A stretch of DNA of 64,000 nucleotides, from assembly GCA_026692865.1 (NCBI GenBank), contig JAPLNI010000051.1, positions 1-64,000 on the forward strand, read 5' to 3'. Below are positions 63,624 through 64,000 of this stretch, in pieces (position 1 is the first letter of the stretch; each line of letters begins with the position of its first letter). This stretch comes from Planctomycetota bacterium (GTDB lineage: Bacteria > Planctomycetota > Planctomycetia > Pirellulales > Pirellulaceae). The notes under the pieces were generated by a model. The model was not told the origin of the DNA. It made no database searches and worked only from the letters and a program-made list of their open reading frames with translations. Made by a program: the position numbers and the translations under genes.

Positions 63624-64000
63624 ATGACAATCACTCAAAAGGAAGCAGTCGAAGACACAATCGCAGCTGACTCCGTTAGTGTGCAAACGTCAGGTGGCGA
63701 CGCTCTTCGCCCCGTAGATCAGGTGGTTCTAGACCTGCTCCGTCGAAGACCTGGTTTGACAGTCACTGAGTTTCTTGAGCTGCTCGAAGTCACCCAAACT
63801 GCTGTCCGGATTCGACTTGATCGGCTGGAATCCCTGCAATTGATTGAAAGAAAGAAAGTTTCTGTAGGTCGAGGCCGTCCGGTTTACCAATATCACTTGA
63901 CGGACGCTGGCTGGCGTCATGTCGGAGTTACCTACGCGGATCTCGCCAGCGCGATCTGGTCTGAGATTGAGTCGATTCCCAATGAGGAGTTTCGAAAGCA
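63624..64000 (+). CDS. Winged-helix transcriptional regulator, SufR/ArsR-like (partial)
   Basis: ATG at 63624; the frame is still open at the window edge (about 125 codons visible). A 30-residue N-terminal leader is followed by a winged helix-turn-helix: 'VVLDLLRRRPGLTVTEFLELLEVTQTAVRIRLDRLESLQLIERK', then the wing 'GRGRPVYQYHLTDAG'. This wing and the 'LT.AG' ending are typical of SufR-type repressors, which in cyanobacteria sense Fe-S clusters through C-terminal cysteines. Those residues would lie beyond the window, so the SufR assignment, and a following suf operon, are only expected from planctomycete gene order. Confidence 0.75.
   Translation, partial: MTITQKEAVEDTIAADSVSVQTSGGDALRPVDQVVLDLLRRRPGLTVTEFLELLEVTQTAVRIRLDRLESLQLIERKKVSVGRGRPVYQYHLTDAGWRHVGVTYADLASAIWSEIESIPNEEFRK

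Noticed and set aside
1-64000. CRISPR array, prophage, transposon or toxin-antitoxin pair
   Set aside because: No regularly spaced repeats, integrase, transposase or paired small toxin/antitoxin frames were seen on either strand.

Overview
The window looks like a chromosomal segment of a planctomycete, most likely of the order Pirellulales. The evidence is the gene repertoire. It includes a PVC-type cytochrome fused to a beta-propeller, a DUF1552/DUF1592 pair, two formylglycine sulfatases, a YdjY-domain lipoprotein-like protein, a Cache-domain serine/threonine kinase, a DUF3500 protein, and an M50 protease fused to a HlyD-type adaptor. GC content is moderate. I see no phage, transposase, CRISPR array, rRNA or convincing tRNA.

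Layout. 1-62: tail of an unidentified gene. 403-8580: CBS/DHH inorganic pyrophosphatase, a very large PVC cytochrome, and a secreted protein with two esterase copies plus an SMP-30 domain. 8764-11120: a TIM-barrel isomerase behind queF, and a divergent queE (7-deazaguanine/queuosine synthesis). 11216-19946: YdjY protein, a large unknown protein, the PLP-binding protein YggS, pyroglutamyl peptidase, an S9 peptidase, the NAD(P)HX repair enzyme Nnr and a 52-residue membrane protein. 20196-21629: exported FAD oxidoreductase.

22011-26704 is the most striking region. It appears to be an eroded lysine-catabolism operon: saccharopine dehydrogenase (broken), alpha-aminoadipate semialdehyde dehydrogenase (about 70% deleted), an intact D-2-hydroxyglutarate dehydrogenase-like flavo-iron-sulfur protein, and the last ~75 codons of 2-oxoadipate dioxygenase/decarboxylase (HglS/YdcJ, DUF1338). 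In order these would take saccharopine to 2-oxoglutarate. Only the last redox step survives intact.

26836-36278: Cache-domain kinase, EamA transporter, then a DUF1552-DUF1592-sulfatase gene row. 36444-37234: an unrecognised gene broken by a stop codon and a frameshift. 37293-44231: an anchored propeller-like protein, a hydroxyproline-epimerase / DUF885 peptidase / DHDPS-family lyase set (probable hydroxyproline use), and an iduronate-sulfatase-like enzyme. 44983-54121: a winged-helix AAA ATPase and a three-gene MdtABC-like RND efflux operon. 54434-58543: DUF3500 protein, small membrane protein, HerA-like ATPase. 58540-63341: an M50-HlyD fusion, a HlyD protein and an MFP forming an envelope export-like cluster with no obvious motor or outer-membrane partner. 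63624-end: start of a SufR-like winged-helix regulator with a good sigma70-type promoter.

Functions are read from sequence motifs and family knowledge; no database search was possible.
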